64,000 bases of DNA from the NCBI GenBank assembly GCA_023415575.1, contig JAEZKF010000028.1:62001-126000 (forward strand). The letters are read 5' to 3'. Below the pieces are notes generated by a model that saw nothing but the letters and a program-made list of their open reading frames with translations, made no database searches and was not told the origin of the DNA. Shown here one piece after another: positions 49,720-58,700 of the stretch. The position numbers were made by a program, and so were the translations under genes. This stretch comes from Bacillota bacterium. Lineage in GTDB: Bacteria; Bacillota; Clostridia; Oscillospirales; Ruminococcaceae. Position 1 is the first letter of the stretch, and each line of letters starts with the position of its first letter.

Positions 49720-51939
49720 ATGTCTGAGTTTAAAAAGGGAAAATGGATGGAGCATATCGACGTAAGAGATTTCATTGTAAGAAACTATACGCCCTACGAT
49801 GGTGATGACAGCTTCCTTGCTGGCCCCACTGAAAGAACATCCAAGCTATGGGATAAGGTAAAGGTGCTCATGGAACAGGAGCGCAAGGCTGGCGGTGTGC
49901 TTGATATTGATGAGCATAATATCTCCACCATTACATCTCATGCTCCCGGATACATCGACCGTGAACTTGAGCAGGTGGTGGGTCTTCAGACCGACGAGCC
50001 TTTAAAACGTGCTATCATGCCTTTTGGCGGCATTCGTATGGTTCGCACTTCGCTGGAAGCCTATGGACGTCAGATGGATCCGGAGGTTGAGCACGTATTC
50101 AAATATCGTAAAACCCACAACGACGGTGTGTTTGACGCATATACCGACAACATGAAGGCAGCAAGACACAGTGGTATTATCACAGGCCTTCCTGATGCAT
50201 ACGGCCGCGGACGCATCATTGGCGACTATCGCCGTGTTCCGCTCTATGGTGTAGATTACCTGATTGAGCAGAAAAAGCGCGCAAAGGCCGATTATGTATT
50301 TGACATCATCAACGAGGATGTTATTCAGCTTCGGGAGGAGATCTCGGAGCAGATTCGCTCGCTTGAAGAACTCAAGGCAATGGCAAGCAGCTATGGCTTT
50401 GACATCTCCAAGCCTGCAACTGATACAAAAGAGGCCATTCAGTGGCTATATTTCGGCTATCTTGCCGCTATCAAAGAGCAAAACGGCGCCGCAATGTCGC
50501 TGGGTAGAGTGTCTACCTTCTTGGATATTTATGCAGAGCGTGACCTCGCCGAAGGTAAGTATACCGAGGAGGAGATTCAGGAGTTTGTCGACCACTTCGT
50601 TATGAAGCTGCGTATGGTACGCTTCCTGCGCACCCCCTCATACGATGAGCTCTTCTCGGGTGACCCCACATGGGTAACCGAGTCCATTGGCGGCATCGGT
50701 GTGGACGGCAGACATATGGTTACAAAGATGAGCTTCCGTTTCCTGCACACCCTTGTCAACCTCGGAGCTGCTCCCGAGCCCAACATGACAGTTCTGTGGA
50801 GTCAGCGCCTGCCTGAGAACTTTAAGAAGTTCTGTGCCCGCGTATCGATGGAGACTTCGTCTATCCAATACGAGAACGATGACCTCATGCGTCCGGAGTT
50901 CGGCGATGACTACGGTATTGCTTGCTGCGTTTCCGCTATGAAGATCGGCAAGATGATGCAGTTCTTTGGCGCGCGTGCAAACCTTGCAAAGGCACTTCTG
51001 TATGCGCTCAACGGCGGCCGCGATGAAAAGAGCGGTGCTCAGGTCGGCCCGGAAATTGCACCGATTGTCTCGGACGAAGCACTTGACTTTGGCGAGGTAT
51101 GGCGCAAGTACGATGCAATCTGTGACTGGCTGTCTCGCCTGTATATCAACACCTTAAACATCATCCACTATATGCACGATAAATACTGCTACGAGCGTAT
51201 CCAGATGGCGCTGCACGACGAGGAGATTATCCGTACCTCTGCCTGCGGTCTCGCTGGATTGTCGGTTGTAGTAGACTCCCTGAGTGCTATTAAGTATGCG
51301 AAGGTGCATCCCATCCGCAACGAAGACGGCCTGACCGTCGACTTTAAGATAGAGGGCGATTTCCCGAAGTTCGGCAACAACGATCCGCGCGCAAACGAGC
51401 TTGCCCGCACGGTTACCGAGCACTTTATGAGAAAGCTTGCTAAGCACCGCACCTATCGTCACTCTATCCCCACAATGAGCATTCTTACCATCACCTCCAA
51501 TGTTGTATACGGCAAGAAGACCGGTGCTACCCCCGATGGACGCAAGGCCGGCGAGCCTTTTGCACCTGGTGCAAATCCCATGCACGGTCGCGACGTCAAC
51601 GGTTGTGTTGCATCGATGATGTCGGTTGCATCGCTGCCCTACAGCTATTCCAAGGATGGTATCTCCTACACCTTCTCAATTGTTCCTGCTGCACTCGGTA
51701 AGGATAAAGAGCAGGGTGTAAGCAACCTTGTATCCTTGATGGACGGCTACTTTGCAGAGGGCGGACACCACATTAACGTCAACATCATCAATCGTGAGGT
51801 TCTGCTGGATGCTATGGAACATCCGGAGTTATATCCTCAGTTAACCATCCGTGTATCGGGATATGCGGTTAACTTTATTAAGCTGACTCGTGAACAGCAG
51901 CTTGATGTAATAAACCGTACGTTCCATACCCGCTTCTAA
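49720..51939 (+). CDS. pflB: Pyruvate formate-lyase (formate acetyltransferase)
   Basis: A 739-residue glycyl-radical enzyme converting pyruvate and CoA to acetyl-CoA and formate. Decisive motifs are the adjacent active-site Cys pair in DYGIACCVSAMKIG, the C-terminal radical-bearing Gly in TIRVSGYAVNFIKL, and ATPDGRKAGEPFAPGANPMHG. Length and the full-length alignment of motifs match true PflB rather than glycerol or choline lyases. The ATG follows GGAAGGGTAGGG. It is followed by its activase 24 bases downstream. Confidence 0.97.
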   Translation: MSEFKKGKWMEHIDVRDFIVRNYTPYDGDDSFLAGPTERTSKLWDKVKVLMEQERKAGGVLDIDEHNISTITSHAPGYIDRELEQVVGLQTDEPLKRAIMPFGGIRMVRTSLEAYGRQMDPEVEHVFKYRKTHNDGVFDAYTDNMKAARHSGIITGLPDAYGRGRIIGDYRRVPLYGVDYLIEQKKRAKADYVFDIINEDVIQLREEISEQIRSLEELKAMASSYGFDISKPATDTKEAIQWLYFGYLAAIKEQNGAAMSLGRVSTFLDIYAERDLAEGKYTEEEIQEFVDHFVMKLRMVRFLRTPSYDELFSGDPTWVTESIGGIGVDGRHMVTKMSFRFLHTLVNLGAAPEPNMTVLWSQRLPENFKKFCARVSMETSSIQYENDDLMRPEFGDDYGIACCVSAMKIGKMMQFFGARANLAKALLYALNGGRDEKSGAQVGPEIAPIVSDEALDFGEVWRKYDAICDWLSRLYINTLNIIHYMHDKYCYERIQMALHDEEIIRTSACGLAGLSVVVDSLSAIKYAKVHPIRNEDGLTVDFKIEGDFPKFGNNDPRANELARTVTEHFMRKLAKHRTYRHSIPTMSILTITSNVVYGKKTGATPDGRKAGEPFAPGANPMHGRDVNGCVASMMSVASLPYSYSKDGISYTFSIVPAALGKDKEQGVSNLVSLMDGYFAEGGHHINVNIINREVLLDAMEHPELYPQLTIRVSGYAVNFIKLTREQQLDVINRTFHTRF

Positions 51940-51963
51940 GCTTGTTAAGGTAAGGGGATTGCA

Positions 51964-52692
51964 TTGCAATTAGAGTTGAAAGGACGCATCCACTCGGTGG
52001 AAACCTTTGGCGCAGTTGATGGCCCCGGTGTACGCTTTGTCGTGTTCTTTCAGGGCTGCCCGCTTCGTTGCCTGTATTGCCATAACCCCGATTCGTGGAA
52101 TGTCAACAGCGGAACAGAGAGAACCGTAGGGGAACTTCTTGCGGAGATCGTCCGATACAAGAGCTTCATCAAAAACGGCGGCGTAACGCTTTCGGGCGGC
52201 GAACCCTTATTACAGCATGAGTTTGCTAGAGAGCTGCTTGCCGGCTGCCGCGCTGAAGGGCTGCATACGGCGATTGATACCTCCGGGTGTATTCCAATAT
52301 CGGTATGCAAGGACGCAGTTGATGAAGCAGATTTGATTCTGCTTGACATCAAAGCGGTGGATACCTTGCTTGCCAAAGAGATAAGCGGTATGGGCAACGA
52401 ACACGCACTCGAAATGCTACGTTACTGCGAAAGCACCAATAAATCGGTGTGGATTCGCCATGTACTGGTACCCGGCTATACACTGGATACCGAACAGGCC
52501 CATCGCTTGGGTAAATTATTAAAGCCGTTTCACTGCGTAAAGAAGGTTGAGCTTTTGCCGTTTCACAAAATGGGCGAGTATAAGTGGGATGAACTCAAGA
52601 TAGAGTACACCCTTACAGACATACTCCCTCCCGAACCAGACCAAGTGGAAGAGATAAAATCTATATTAAAAAGCTACGGTTTAACCGTATAA
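51964..52692 (+). CDS. pflA: Pyruvate formate-lyase activating enzyme
   Basis: A 242-residue radical SAM enzyme that installs the glycyl radical in PflB. The 4Fe-4S motif is GCPLRCLYCHNPD (CxxxCxxC), followed by NGGVTLSGGEPLLQ (SAM binding) and YCESTNKSVWIRHVLVPGYT. No extra ferredoxin insert, as in true PflA. TTG start at 51964 with AAGGGGA upstream. It shares a transcript with pflB and ends at a strong terminator. Confidence 0.96.
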   Translation: MQLELKGRIHSVETFGAVDGPGVRFVVFFQGCPLRCLYCHNPDSWNVNSGTERTVGELLAEIVRYKSFIKNGGVTLSGGEPLLQHEFARELLAGCRAEGLHTAIDTSGCIPISVCKDAVDEADLILLDIKAVDTLLAKEISGMGNEHALEMLRYCESTNKSVWIRHVLVPGYTLDTEQAHRLGKLLKPFHCVKKVELLPFHKMGEYKWDELKIEYTLTDILPPEPDQVEEIKSILKSYGLTV

Positions 52693-52694
52693 TG

Positions 52695-52730
52695 AAAGAA
52701 GGCTACTGTCAAAGCAGTAGCCTTCTTTTT
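52695..52730. terminator. Bidirectional terminator
   Basis: A 14-bp perfect stem (AAAGAAGGCTACTG with CAGTAGCCTTCTTT), overlapping the stop of the convergent gene. Confidence 0.88.
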
Positions 52731-53244
52731 ATTCCTCTTCGTTGTAAGCATACCAGTCTGATTCGGGAAGGCCCAGACTGCGCAGTATGCCGTTGAGATA
52801 GCCGATGTTATACATGATATGACGAATCTGTGTCATGATGACATCGGCATAGGTCAGGTTTTCTTGCCCTTCAATGACAGGAACGGCTAAGCGGTTATCA
52901 TCTAAAAGGGAAAAGAAAAGCTTTACCTTTGCAAAAAGCCTGTTGATGTATTCCAACATATCCGCTCTGGTGATAAACAGGGAGCTGTCCACAGGGTGTT
53001 CAAACTCTGGTGGGATGCGCTCATCAAAAACCATGCTTTTGAAATTATCGTTATCAAAATCAGGCCTCAACCAGTAATCAATGAAATAGGCAACGTGATA
53101 CACATGGTACCAAAACGGTAAGCCGTTGTAGGTTTGATACCAGACATTATCGTTGCACACTTCCACTAGTGTTTGTAACATGCGCATTGAGGAATCCAGT
53201 TGGTTGAACGAGGCATTGGTTACAACATAGTTGTCATTTTGCAT
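52729..53244 (-). CDS. DinB-like four-helix protein
   Basis: A protein of about 171 residues, all helical, with the DinB-like pattern of widely spaced His: LPFWYHVYHVAYFIDYWL (helix 2) and VIMTQIRHIMYNIGYLNGILR near the end, the positions that bind a metal in the DinB superfamily. I choose the ATG at 53244 with AAAGGATG upstream. The gene lies downstream of the PadR regulator on the same strand, 60 bases away, so it may be co-transcribed with it. Function unknown; some relatives are thiol transferases. Confidence 0.72.
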   Translation of the reverse strand: MQNDNYVVTNASFNQLDSSMRMLQTLVEVCNDNVWYQTYNGLPFWYHVYHVAYFIDYWLRPDFDNDNFKSMVFDERIPPEFEHPVDSSLFITRADMLEYINRLFAKVKLFFSLLDDNRLAVPVIEGQENLTYADVIMTQIRHIMYNIGYLNGILRSLGLPESDWYAYNEEE

Positions 53245-53304
53245 CTCGATACATCCTTTTATGTCATATACAATAGGGTAAAAAAGGCGGGCGTGAGACA
53301 CAGC

Positions 53305-53694
53305 TTACGATGATTTTAAAGCTTGGTCTACATCGATAATACCATCAATAACATCAGAGAATCTACGATATTCCGAGATGAGGTTATCGAGGTATCGGCA
53401 TCCGGCATCGGTGATTGAAAAGTAAACCCTCATGCGGTTATCATCCGAAACACTCTTTTCGCACTCCTCAATGAACATCATTTCCTTGAGCCGATAGATT
53501 GCAATATAAAGTGTATTGAAGGCAAGATATCCGCCGCTCATGCGCTCAAGCGCACTCATCATTTCATATGTGTACATGGGCTTTGACCGCAGCATAAGCA
53601 GCACCAACATCTCGGTTGTCGCTCTCTTTAATAGATTCTTAAAACCGGAGGTATTCTCGTAGTCTGCTGGCTCTGCCAATCGCATCTTTCTCAA
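53305..53694 (-). CDS. PadR-family transcriptional regulator
   Basis: A protein of about 129 residues. The PadR winged helix is visible in TEMLVLLMLRSKPMYTYEMMSALERMSGGYLAFNTLYIAIYRLKEMMFIEECEK, then YFSITDAGCRYLDNLISEYRRF. I prefer the TTG start at 53694, seven bases after AAAGGAGG, over the open frame beginning at 53724. It is divergent from the ABC exporter genes, a layout in which PadR repressors commonly control the exporter. A palindrome overlaps its own promoter. Confidence 0.87.
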   Translation of the reverse strand: MRKMRLAEPADYENTSGFKNLLKRATTEMLVLLMLRSKPMYTYEMMSALERMSGGYLAFNTLYIAIYRLKEMMFIEECEKSVSDDNRMRVYFSITDAGCRYLDNLISEYRRFSDVIDGIIDVDQALKSS

Positions 53695-53737
53695 GTTTAG
53701 TCCTCCTTTCATTAGCCTTTTCAAGGCAAAATGGGAC

Positions 53738-53754
53738 AGTATGATATATATACT
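53738..53754. promoter_or_regulatory. Palindrome overlapping the PadR promoter, candidate operator
   Basis: AGTAT, seven bases, ATACT in a 17-bp AT-rich near-palindrome. It overlaps the -10 box of the minus-strand PadR promoter (TTGACA as its complement at 53776-53781, 18-base spacer, TATAGT as its complement at 53752-53757). This suggests autoregulation. Confidence 0.5.
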
Positions 53755-53792
53755 ATAGTCTTAACAATATTAAAATGTCAAGTTATTTGTTG

Positions 53793-53821
53793 TTGACAAA
53801 TATGTGGGGCAGTGTTATTAT
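53793..53821 (+). promoter_or_regulatory. Promoter of the ABC exporter operon
   Basis: Perfect TTGACA (53793-53798), 17-base spacer, TATTAT (53816-53821). It is back-to-back with the PadR promoter in the 162-base intergenic region. Confidence 0.7.
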
Positions 53822-53856
53822 CTTCTCAAGAAATTCCATGGCAGGAGTTGAAAACT

Positions 53857-56800
53857 ATGCGCTCGTCGTTATCCCTAAAAACCCTGTTGCGTGCGCCGTT
53901 TAAAACGTTTCTGACTTATTTGCTTATCGCGGCGGCTTCCTTTGGGTTGTTTTACCGTGTTACGGATTACGCTGTAACACAGCGGGAGATGGAGCGTGCC
54001 ACTAGCTACTACCGCGGCGTAGCGGCAATCGATAACGGCGTGCAAAATACAGCGGTACTGCTGGCAAGTCAGTTGCCGAATACAGTGCGTTACTCTTATT
54101 ATAAGGATGAGTCCCCGCCGACATCGCCGCTGACGGCAGAGCAGATGAGCGCTTTTTCGTCCTTGCCGGGTGTCAGCGCGACTGAAACCCGGTATATGAC
54201 AGCAGGGATTATCGATGGGCTTAATCGTATTGTCGACTATGGCCCATATACCGTTAAATGGGACTACACTGCGAGATTTGTAATTGAAGCTACATATGCC
54301 GGTTACACCCCTGTTAAGTGGGGAGGCTCAATGGTAAATCAACTACAGTTAACGGATTGCAAGCCGTTGGTAGACGGGCTGCCAATGTCAGAAGGGGTTA
54401 ACGCTTCCATCATCGCCACTGCCGACGATGGCGCGGAATCGTTCTATGTCCGGGATATGCGCGGATTTTATTATATTGTCAATAACCCGTTTGGCACAAG
54501 CTTTGTCAAAGAATTAGAAATCGGCGAACGCTATTTGTTTATCGGAAGGTGGGATCCGAGAAATTATTCTGTAGCCCACACAATGGATTTGTATCTTGGC
54601 GACCAGGACATTATGGACTACTGTGATATGTGTTGGCCGTTGGCCGGTAAACCGGATAACTATCTTGAAACCGACGAGTTTGCAAAGGTAAGGAAAGTAA
54701 TTGAGATTACCAATCAAGACTTAAAGACCTTTGATGTGGTATATACATCCGATATGTATTCCATACCGCGCTTTAGCGAGCGGAAAATGGTTATACAGGA
54801 AGGTCGAGCGCTTACGGAACAAGATACCAACGCTTGTGTCGTAAACCTTGCCTTACTGGATGTAAACGGCCTCAAGATCGGCGATAAGATTACTGTAAAG
54901 CTCTGCGACAAGCTGCTCCCACAGCACTCCGAGATTGGTACAACAGCCGTTATTCCCGACCGGTTAGGTACACCAGTTAAGACAGTCCAGCTTGAGATTG
55001 TGGGTGCCTATACCGATACTGATGCGCAATATGAACGCGATGCTGCAGCATGGTGGTGCTACTCACCGAACACCATATTCGTTCCTCAATCCCTTTTGCC
55101 GGTCGACGTTCCGGTTGACTACGAGATAAGGCCGGGCGAGTTCAGCATTGTGATTGACGATGCCCTGCAGATAGAAGATTTCCTCAACGAGGCGGAACTG
55201 CTCAAGAAAGAGCTGGGCGTAACACTGCGTTTTTCGGATGCCGGCTGGATGAAGATCAAGGACAGCATGGATATCAGCAAATCGGGATCACTGGTTACAA
55301 CTGTGCTGTATATTGCCGCGGCGGCGATCGCTCTACTGTTGTCCACATACCTCTACATCGGCCGTGAAAAGAAGAACTACGCAATCATGCGGGCCCTCGG
55401 AACGCCCCGAAAAAAGGCGCAGAGTTCACTTGCACTGCCGCTTGCAGTACTCTCGGCTATAGCAATACCTGTTGGTGGAATCGGGGGAATGATTTATGCC
55501 ACTAAGGCTATCAGAACTGCCCTTGAAAAATGGGCAGAATTGATAGAACAGTATACACCAGATACGTCTTTACCGACTGGTGCGGTAATTCTTTGCCTTA
55601 TCTGCGAGGTAGCATTCTTACTATTGCTTTCTGCGCTGTTTTTAACGAAGCTTGCAAAAACACCACCGCTAGCTTTGCTGCAAGGTGATACATCACGCAC
55701 AAAGCAAAAAAAGAGAAAGGCACAAGTTTACGCTGAGCAAACAGAATCGATACCAGATTTTGTACTGTCTTTCCCAATCAGTTCTGGCCTTCCTCAACGT
55801 GGGGTCTATAGTTCGGGAAGGCATGTAGTATCTTATCTTTTACGCCACATGCGTCGCGCCGGATGGAAAACCACAATTTCAGTTCTGCTTGCCGTAATGT
55901 TGACAGGTGCTATCGGATTGCTTGCAGTGACGCGCCTATCTTATCGGGAAATGTTTAATAAAACAGTTGTTATGGGTACCCTTAACAACTTTCCGTCAAG
56001 TTCCGTTATGGAGGTGCAGCATTCCGACCTTGTAGAGGATTTCTACTACAGTGGGAAATCATCGGTAATCTGTAACAACATACCTGACGGCGCGGGTTAC
56101 TTGTTTGCTCTTACAAACGACATTGAACGTTATCTGCAAAGCAGGTACACAACACCATACACCATAGAATATGCCGAAGGGTACGATGCCTCAATCTTTC
56201 AGACCAACGAAGCGGTGTGTTTGGTAGGAAACAGCATGGCAAATATATACGGGATTAAGGCCGGTGATACGGTACAGCTGTTAAGCTGGGACCGCTACGA
56301 TGTTTTGGAAACGATGTGTGAAAGAGACGATGAACTTTTTTCAAAGCTCAGAGAATCCAGCCGGACATTCAAGGTTGCAGGCATTATCACATCAGAAGAC
56401 CAGCGTTTGGCCATCGGTGCTATTCCCGTTAGCATATTTGCACCATTGAGTACAACTGCAGAAGAGATAAGCCCTTACGGAGAATATCCTTTCCCAATAG
56501 AGTATTGCGAGCTTAAGCTCATCGACAACGAAGACCCCTATGAGCTGCGTGATTATCTAAGTAAGCTTGCAAGCGCCGATACCAAGTACATGGAGGCTGT
56601 GACATACGACCTTGACACAACGGAACTTGAGAACATCAGGCGAATACGGGATATGCTTAATCTATTGTTCCCCATAGCGGTAGCTGCCGCGGTTGTCATC
56701 GGCATGATTGCCCCGGGCCTTATCATCCTGCAGTCAGCAAAAGAGGCAGCAACCCTTCGAGTGTTGGGAACAACAAAGCTGCGTACACGTTGTATGCTAG

Positions 56801-57009
56801 CCATCGAACAGATTTGCCTGTGTGTGATTGGACTTATCATTGCTGCACTGAGCCTTCTGATATACAATCCGGGGTTGTTTATCAGATGTTCAGGTACTTT
56901 AGCCCTTTGCGGCGGTTTGTACCTGCTGGGCGGTGTGTGTGCGGCAATCGTTGCGGCGTGCTCGGTGACGAGACGAAGGGCACTGGAATTATTGCAGGTA
57001 AAGGAGTAG
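53857..57009 (+). CDS. FtsX-like ABC transporter permease (large, two FtsX domains)
   Basis: A permease of about 1050 residues: N-terminal TM near residues 20-40, a large extracellular domain, an FtsX block of three TMs (about residues 480-625, with YIGREKKNYAIMRALGTPRKKAQ), a second TM near 685-705, another extracellular domain, and a final FtsX block (about 940-1045, with LRVLGTTKLRTRCMLAIEQ). This ALGT-x-x-x/LGTTK repeat is the marker of the coupling helix. The start ATG 53857 follows AGGAG. It pairs with the ATPase encoded 14 bases downstream. MacB/Bce-like exporters remove peptides, lipids or antibiotics; which applies is unknown. Confidence 0.9.
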   Translation: MRSSLSLKTLLRAPFKTFLTYLLIAAASFGLFYRVTDYAVTQREMERATSYYRGVAAIDNGVQNTAVLLASQLPNTVRYSYYKDESPPTSPLTAEQMSAFSSLPGVSATETRYMTAGIIDGLNRIVDYGPYTVKWDYTARFVIEATYAGYTPVKWGGSMVNQLQLTDCKPLVDGLPMSEGVNASIIATADDGAESFYVRDMRGFYYIVNNPFGTSFVKELEIGERYLFIGRWDPRNYSVAHTMDLYLGDQDIMDYCDMCWPLAGKPDNYLETDEFAKVRKVIEITNQDLKTFDVVYTSDMYSIPRFSERKMVIQEGRALTEQDTNACVVNLALLDVNGLKIGDKITVKLCDKLLPQHSEIGTTAVIPDRLGTPVKTVQLEIVGAYTDTDAQYERDAAAWWCYSPNTIFVPQSLLPVDVPVDYEIRPGEFSIVIDDALQIEDFLNEAELLKKELGVTLRFSDAGWMKIKDSMDISKSGSLVTTVLYIAAAAIALLLSTYLYIGREKKNYAIMRALGTPRKKAQSSLALPLAVLSAIAIPVGGIGGMIYATKAIRTALEKWAELIEQYTPDTSLPTGAVILCLICEVAFLLLLSALFLTKLAKTPPLALLQGDTSRTKQKKRKAQVYAEQTESIPDFVLSFPISSGLPQRGVYSSGRHVVSYLLRHMRRAGWKTTISVLLAVMLTGAIGLLAVTRLSYREMFNKTVVMGTLNNFPSSSVMEVQHSDLVEDFYYSGKSSVICNNIPDGAGYLFALTNDIERYLQSRYTTPYTIEYAEGYDASIFQTNEAVCLVGNSMANIYGIKAGDTVQLLSWDRYDVLETMCERDDELFSKLRESSRTFKVAGIITSEDQRLAIGAIPVSIFAPLSTTAEEISPYGEYPFPIEYCELKLIDNEDPYELRDYLSKLASADTKYMEAVTYDLDTTELENIRRIRDMLNLLFPIAVAAAVVIGMIAPGLIILQSAKEAATLRVLGTTKLRTRCMLAIEQICLCVIGLIIAALSLLIYNPGLFIRCSGTLALCGGLYLLGGVCAAIVAACSVTRRRALELLQVKE

Positions 57010-57023
57010 GAGGGAAGATATCC

Positions 57024-57689
57024 ATGGCGACATTGACACTTTCTAACGTTACATACCGTTATCGAAACTCTAAAAAACCCGCGGTTTTTAACGCAAGCTG
57101 CTCATTCGAGCCGGGTATGTTGTATGCGATTGTCGGGCCGAGCGGCTCCGGTAAGTCAACGCTTTTGTCGATGCTGGCAGGGCTTGATTTGCCGACAGAG
57201 GGTACCATTCAATTTGAAGACAAAGACCTCGCTACGCTTGACCTTGACCGTTATCGCCGCGAGAGCATTGCGATGATCTTTCAGATGTTCCACCTATTCC
57301 CGCTGCTTACGGTTCTGGAAAACGTCTGTTACCCAATGGAGCTGTGCGGCGTAAAGCCATCTGATGCAAAACAGCGCGCTAAACGCCTTTTAGAAAGCGT
57401 TGGTATAACAGAAGACCAGATGAAGCGGTTTCCGTCGCGCCTATCCGGAGGCGAGCAGCAGCGTGTTGCCATTGCCCGCAGCCTTGCAGCAGGGGCAAAA
57501 ACACTGTTAGCCGATGAACCGACAGGAAATCTCGATTTGGCTAACACCAAGAACATCATGGACACCCTGCACGCGCTGGCCCACAAAGAGGACTACTGTG
57601 TGATTATCGTAACACACGACCTTGAGATTGCCGAAAGCGCGGATGTGCTGTACCAAATGAGAGACGGAGTCTTGACCAAAAACGTATAA
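57024..57689 (+). CDS. ABC transporter ATP-binding protein (LolD/MacB type)
   Basis: A 221-residue ATPase: Walker A GPSGSGKST near residue 38, Q-loop IFQMFHLFPLLTVLENV, signature LSGGEQQRVAIARSLA and Walker B TLLADEPTGNLD, followed by the H-loop VTHD. The P-T-x-G-N-L-D pattern is that of the LolD/MacB/FtsE group. I choose ATG 57024, preceded by GGAGGGAAG; the frame is open far upstream inside the permease gene. Two-gene operon with the permease. Confidence 0.95.
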   Translation: MATLTLSNVTYRYRNSKKPAVFNASCSFEPGMLYAIVGPSGSGKSTLLSMLAGLDLPTEGTIQFEDKDLATLDLDRYRRESIAMIFQMFHLFPLLTVLENVCYPMELCGVKPSDAKQRAKRLLESVGITEDQMKRFPSRLSGGEQQRVAIARSLAAGAKTLLADEPTGNLDLANTKNIMDTLHALAHKEDYCVIIVTHDLEIAESADVLYQMRDGVLTKNV

Positions 57690-57698
57690 GTAAATTGC

Positions 57699-57745
57699 AA
57701 ATAAATAAGCCTTCGTATTCTACATACGAAGGCTTACTTATTTGT
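57699..57745. terminator. Long hairpin between the ABC operon and sigG
   Basis: A 20-position stem with one mismatch (CAAATAAATAAGCCTTCGTA and its complement) and a 7-base loop. It has the A/T-rich base typical of terminators that work in both directions. The remaining 130 bases before sigG show no gene. Confidence 0.75.
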
Positions 57746-57874
57746 GCAAATGAGTGATTATAGCACAGAGAACATTTTAGCCCAGAAAGAAAAAAATACC
57801 ATGATAAGATAACGAATTGCGCATCAAAAGCATGCCCATACTGAGAGTAATCAGTTGAAAAGGGGCGGCTTTCG

Positions 57875-58645
57875 ATGCATATGAACAAGGTTGAAATCTG
57901 CGGGGTAAATACCTCAAAAATCAAGGTTCTAAAGGAAGCGGAGAAGGAACGACTTTTAAAACTGGTAAAGCAGGGGGATAAAAAGGCGCGTGAAGAACTG
58001 ATTGCAGGGAATCTCAGATTAGTCCTATCGGTGATTCAGCGCTTTATTAACAGAGGAGAAAACCCTGATGACCTGTTTCAAATCGGGTGCATCGGGCTAA
58101 TCAAGTCGATAGACAACTTTGATATCAATCAAGGGGTAAAATTTTCAACTTATGCTGTTCCTATGATCATTGGGGAGATACGCAGGTACTTGCGCGACAA
58201 TAACTCGGTTCGGGTCAGCAGGTCGATGCGGGATATCGCATACAAGGCGATGCAGGTGAAGGAGAAGTTCATAAACGAGCATCAGCGCGAGCCGAGAATT
58301 GAAGAAATTGCAGAGATCATGGGCCACAAGCGGGAAGAGGTTGTACTTGCACTCGAAGCCATTGTCGAGCCGCTCTCTTTGCAAGAGCCTGTGTACTCGG
58401 ATGGCGGTGATACCATCTATGTGATGGACCAGGTCGGGGATAAAACAGACGATTGGGACTGGCTGGAGGAGATCGCACTCAAAGAGTCGATTGCAAAACT
58501 AAGCCAGCGGGAAAAGAACATCCTCTCTCTGCGTTTTTTTGCTGGCAAAACGCAGATGGAAGTAGCAAGTGAAATCGGTATCTCTCAGGCACAGGTTTCT
58601 CGACTTGAAAAATGCGCCTTGGAGAAGATTAAAAAGCAGATATAA
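57875..58645 (+). CDS. sigG: Sporulation sigma factor SigG
   Basis: Forespore-specific RNA polymerase sigma factor of 256 residues. The N-terminal VEICGVNTSKIKVL is characteristic of sigma-G, followed by region 2 (NLRLVLSVIQRFINRGENPDDLFQIGCIGLIKSIDNFD, VKFSTYAVPMIIGEIRRYLRDN), region 3 (EPRIEEIAEIMG) and region 4 (LSQREKNILSLRFFAGKTQMEVASEIGISQAQVSRLEKCALEKIK). ATG 57875 lies six bases after AAAGGGGCGG. SigG genes usually follow sigE; here an ABC exporter operon is upstream instead. Its presence shows the organism is an endospore former or descends from one. Confidence 0.93.
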   Translation: MHMNKVEICGVNTSKIKVLKEAEKERLLKLVKQGDKKAREELIAGNLRLVLSVIQRFINRGENPDDLFQIGCIGLIKSIDNFDINQGVKFSTYAVPMIIGEIRRYLRDNNSVRVSRSMRDIAYKAMQVKEKFINEHQREPRIEEIAEIMGHKREEVVLALEAIVEPLSLQEPVYSDGGDTIYVMDQVGDKTDDWDWLEEIALKESIAKLSQREKNILSLRFFAGKTQMEVASEIGISQAQVSRLEKCALEKIKKQI

Positions 58646-58649
58646 GTAA

Positions 58650-58684
58650 AAATGCCTTTCTGATATTATTTCAGAAAGGCATTT
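58650..58684. terminator. Bidirectional terminator
   Basis: A 14-bp perfect stem (AAATGCCTTTCTGA with TCAGAAAGGCATTT) between convergent sigG and a flavoprotein gene. Confidence 0.9.
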
Positions 58685-58700
58685 AATAATTATGAAAGTA

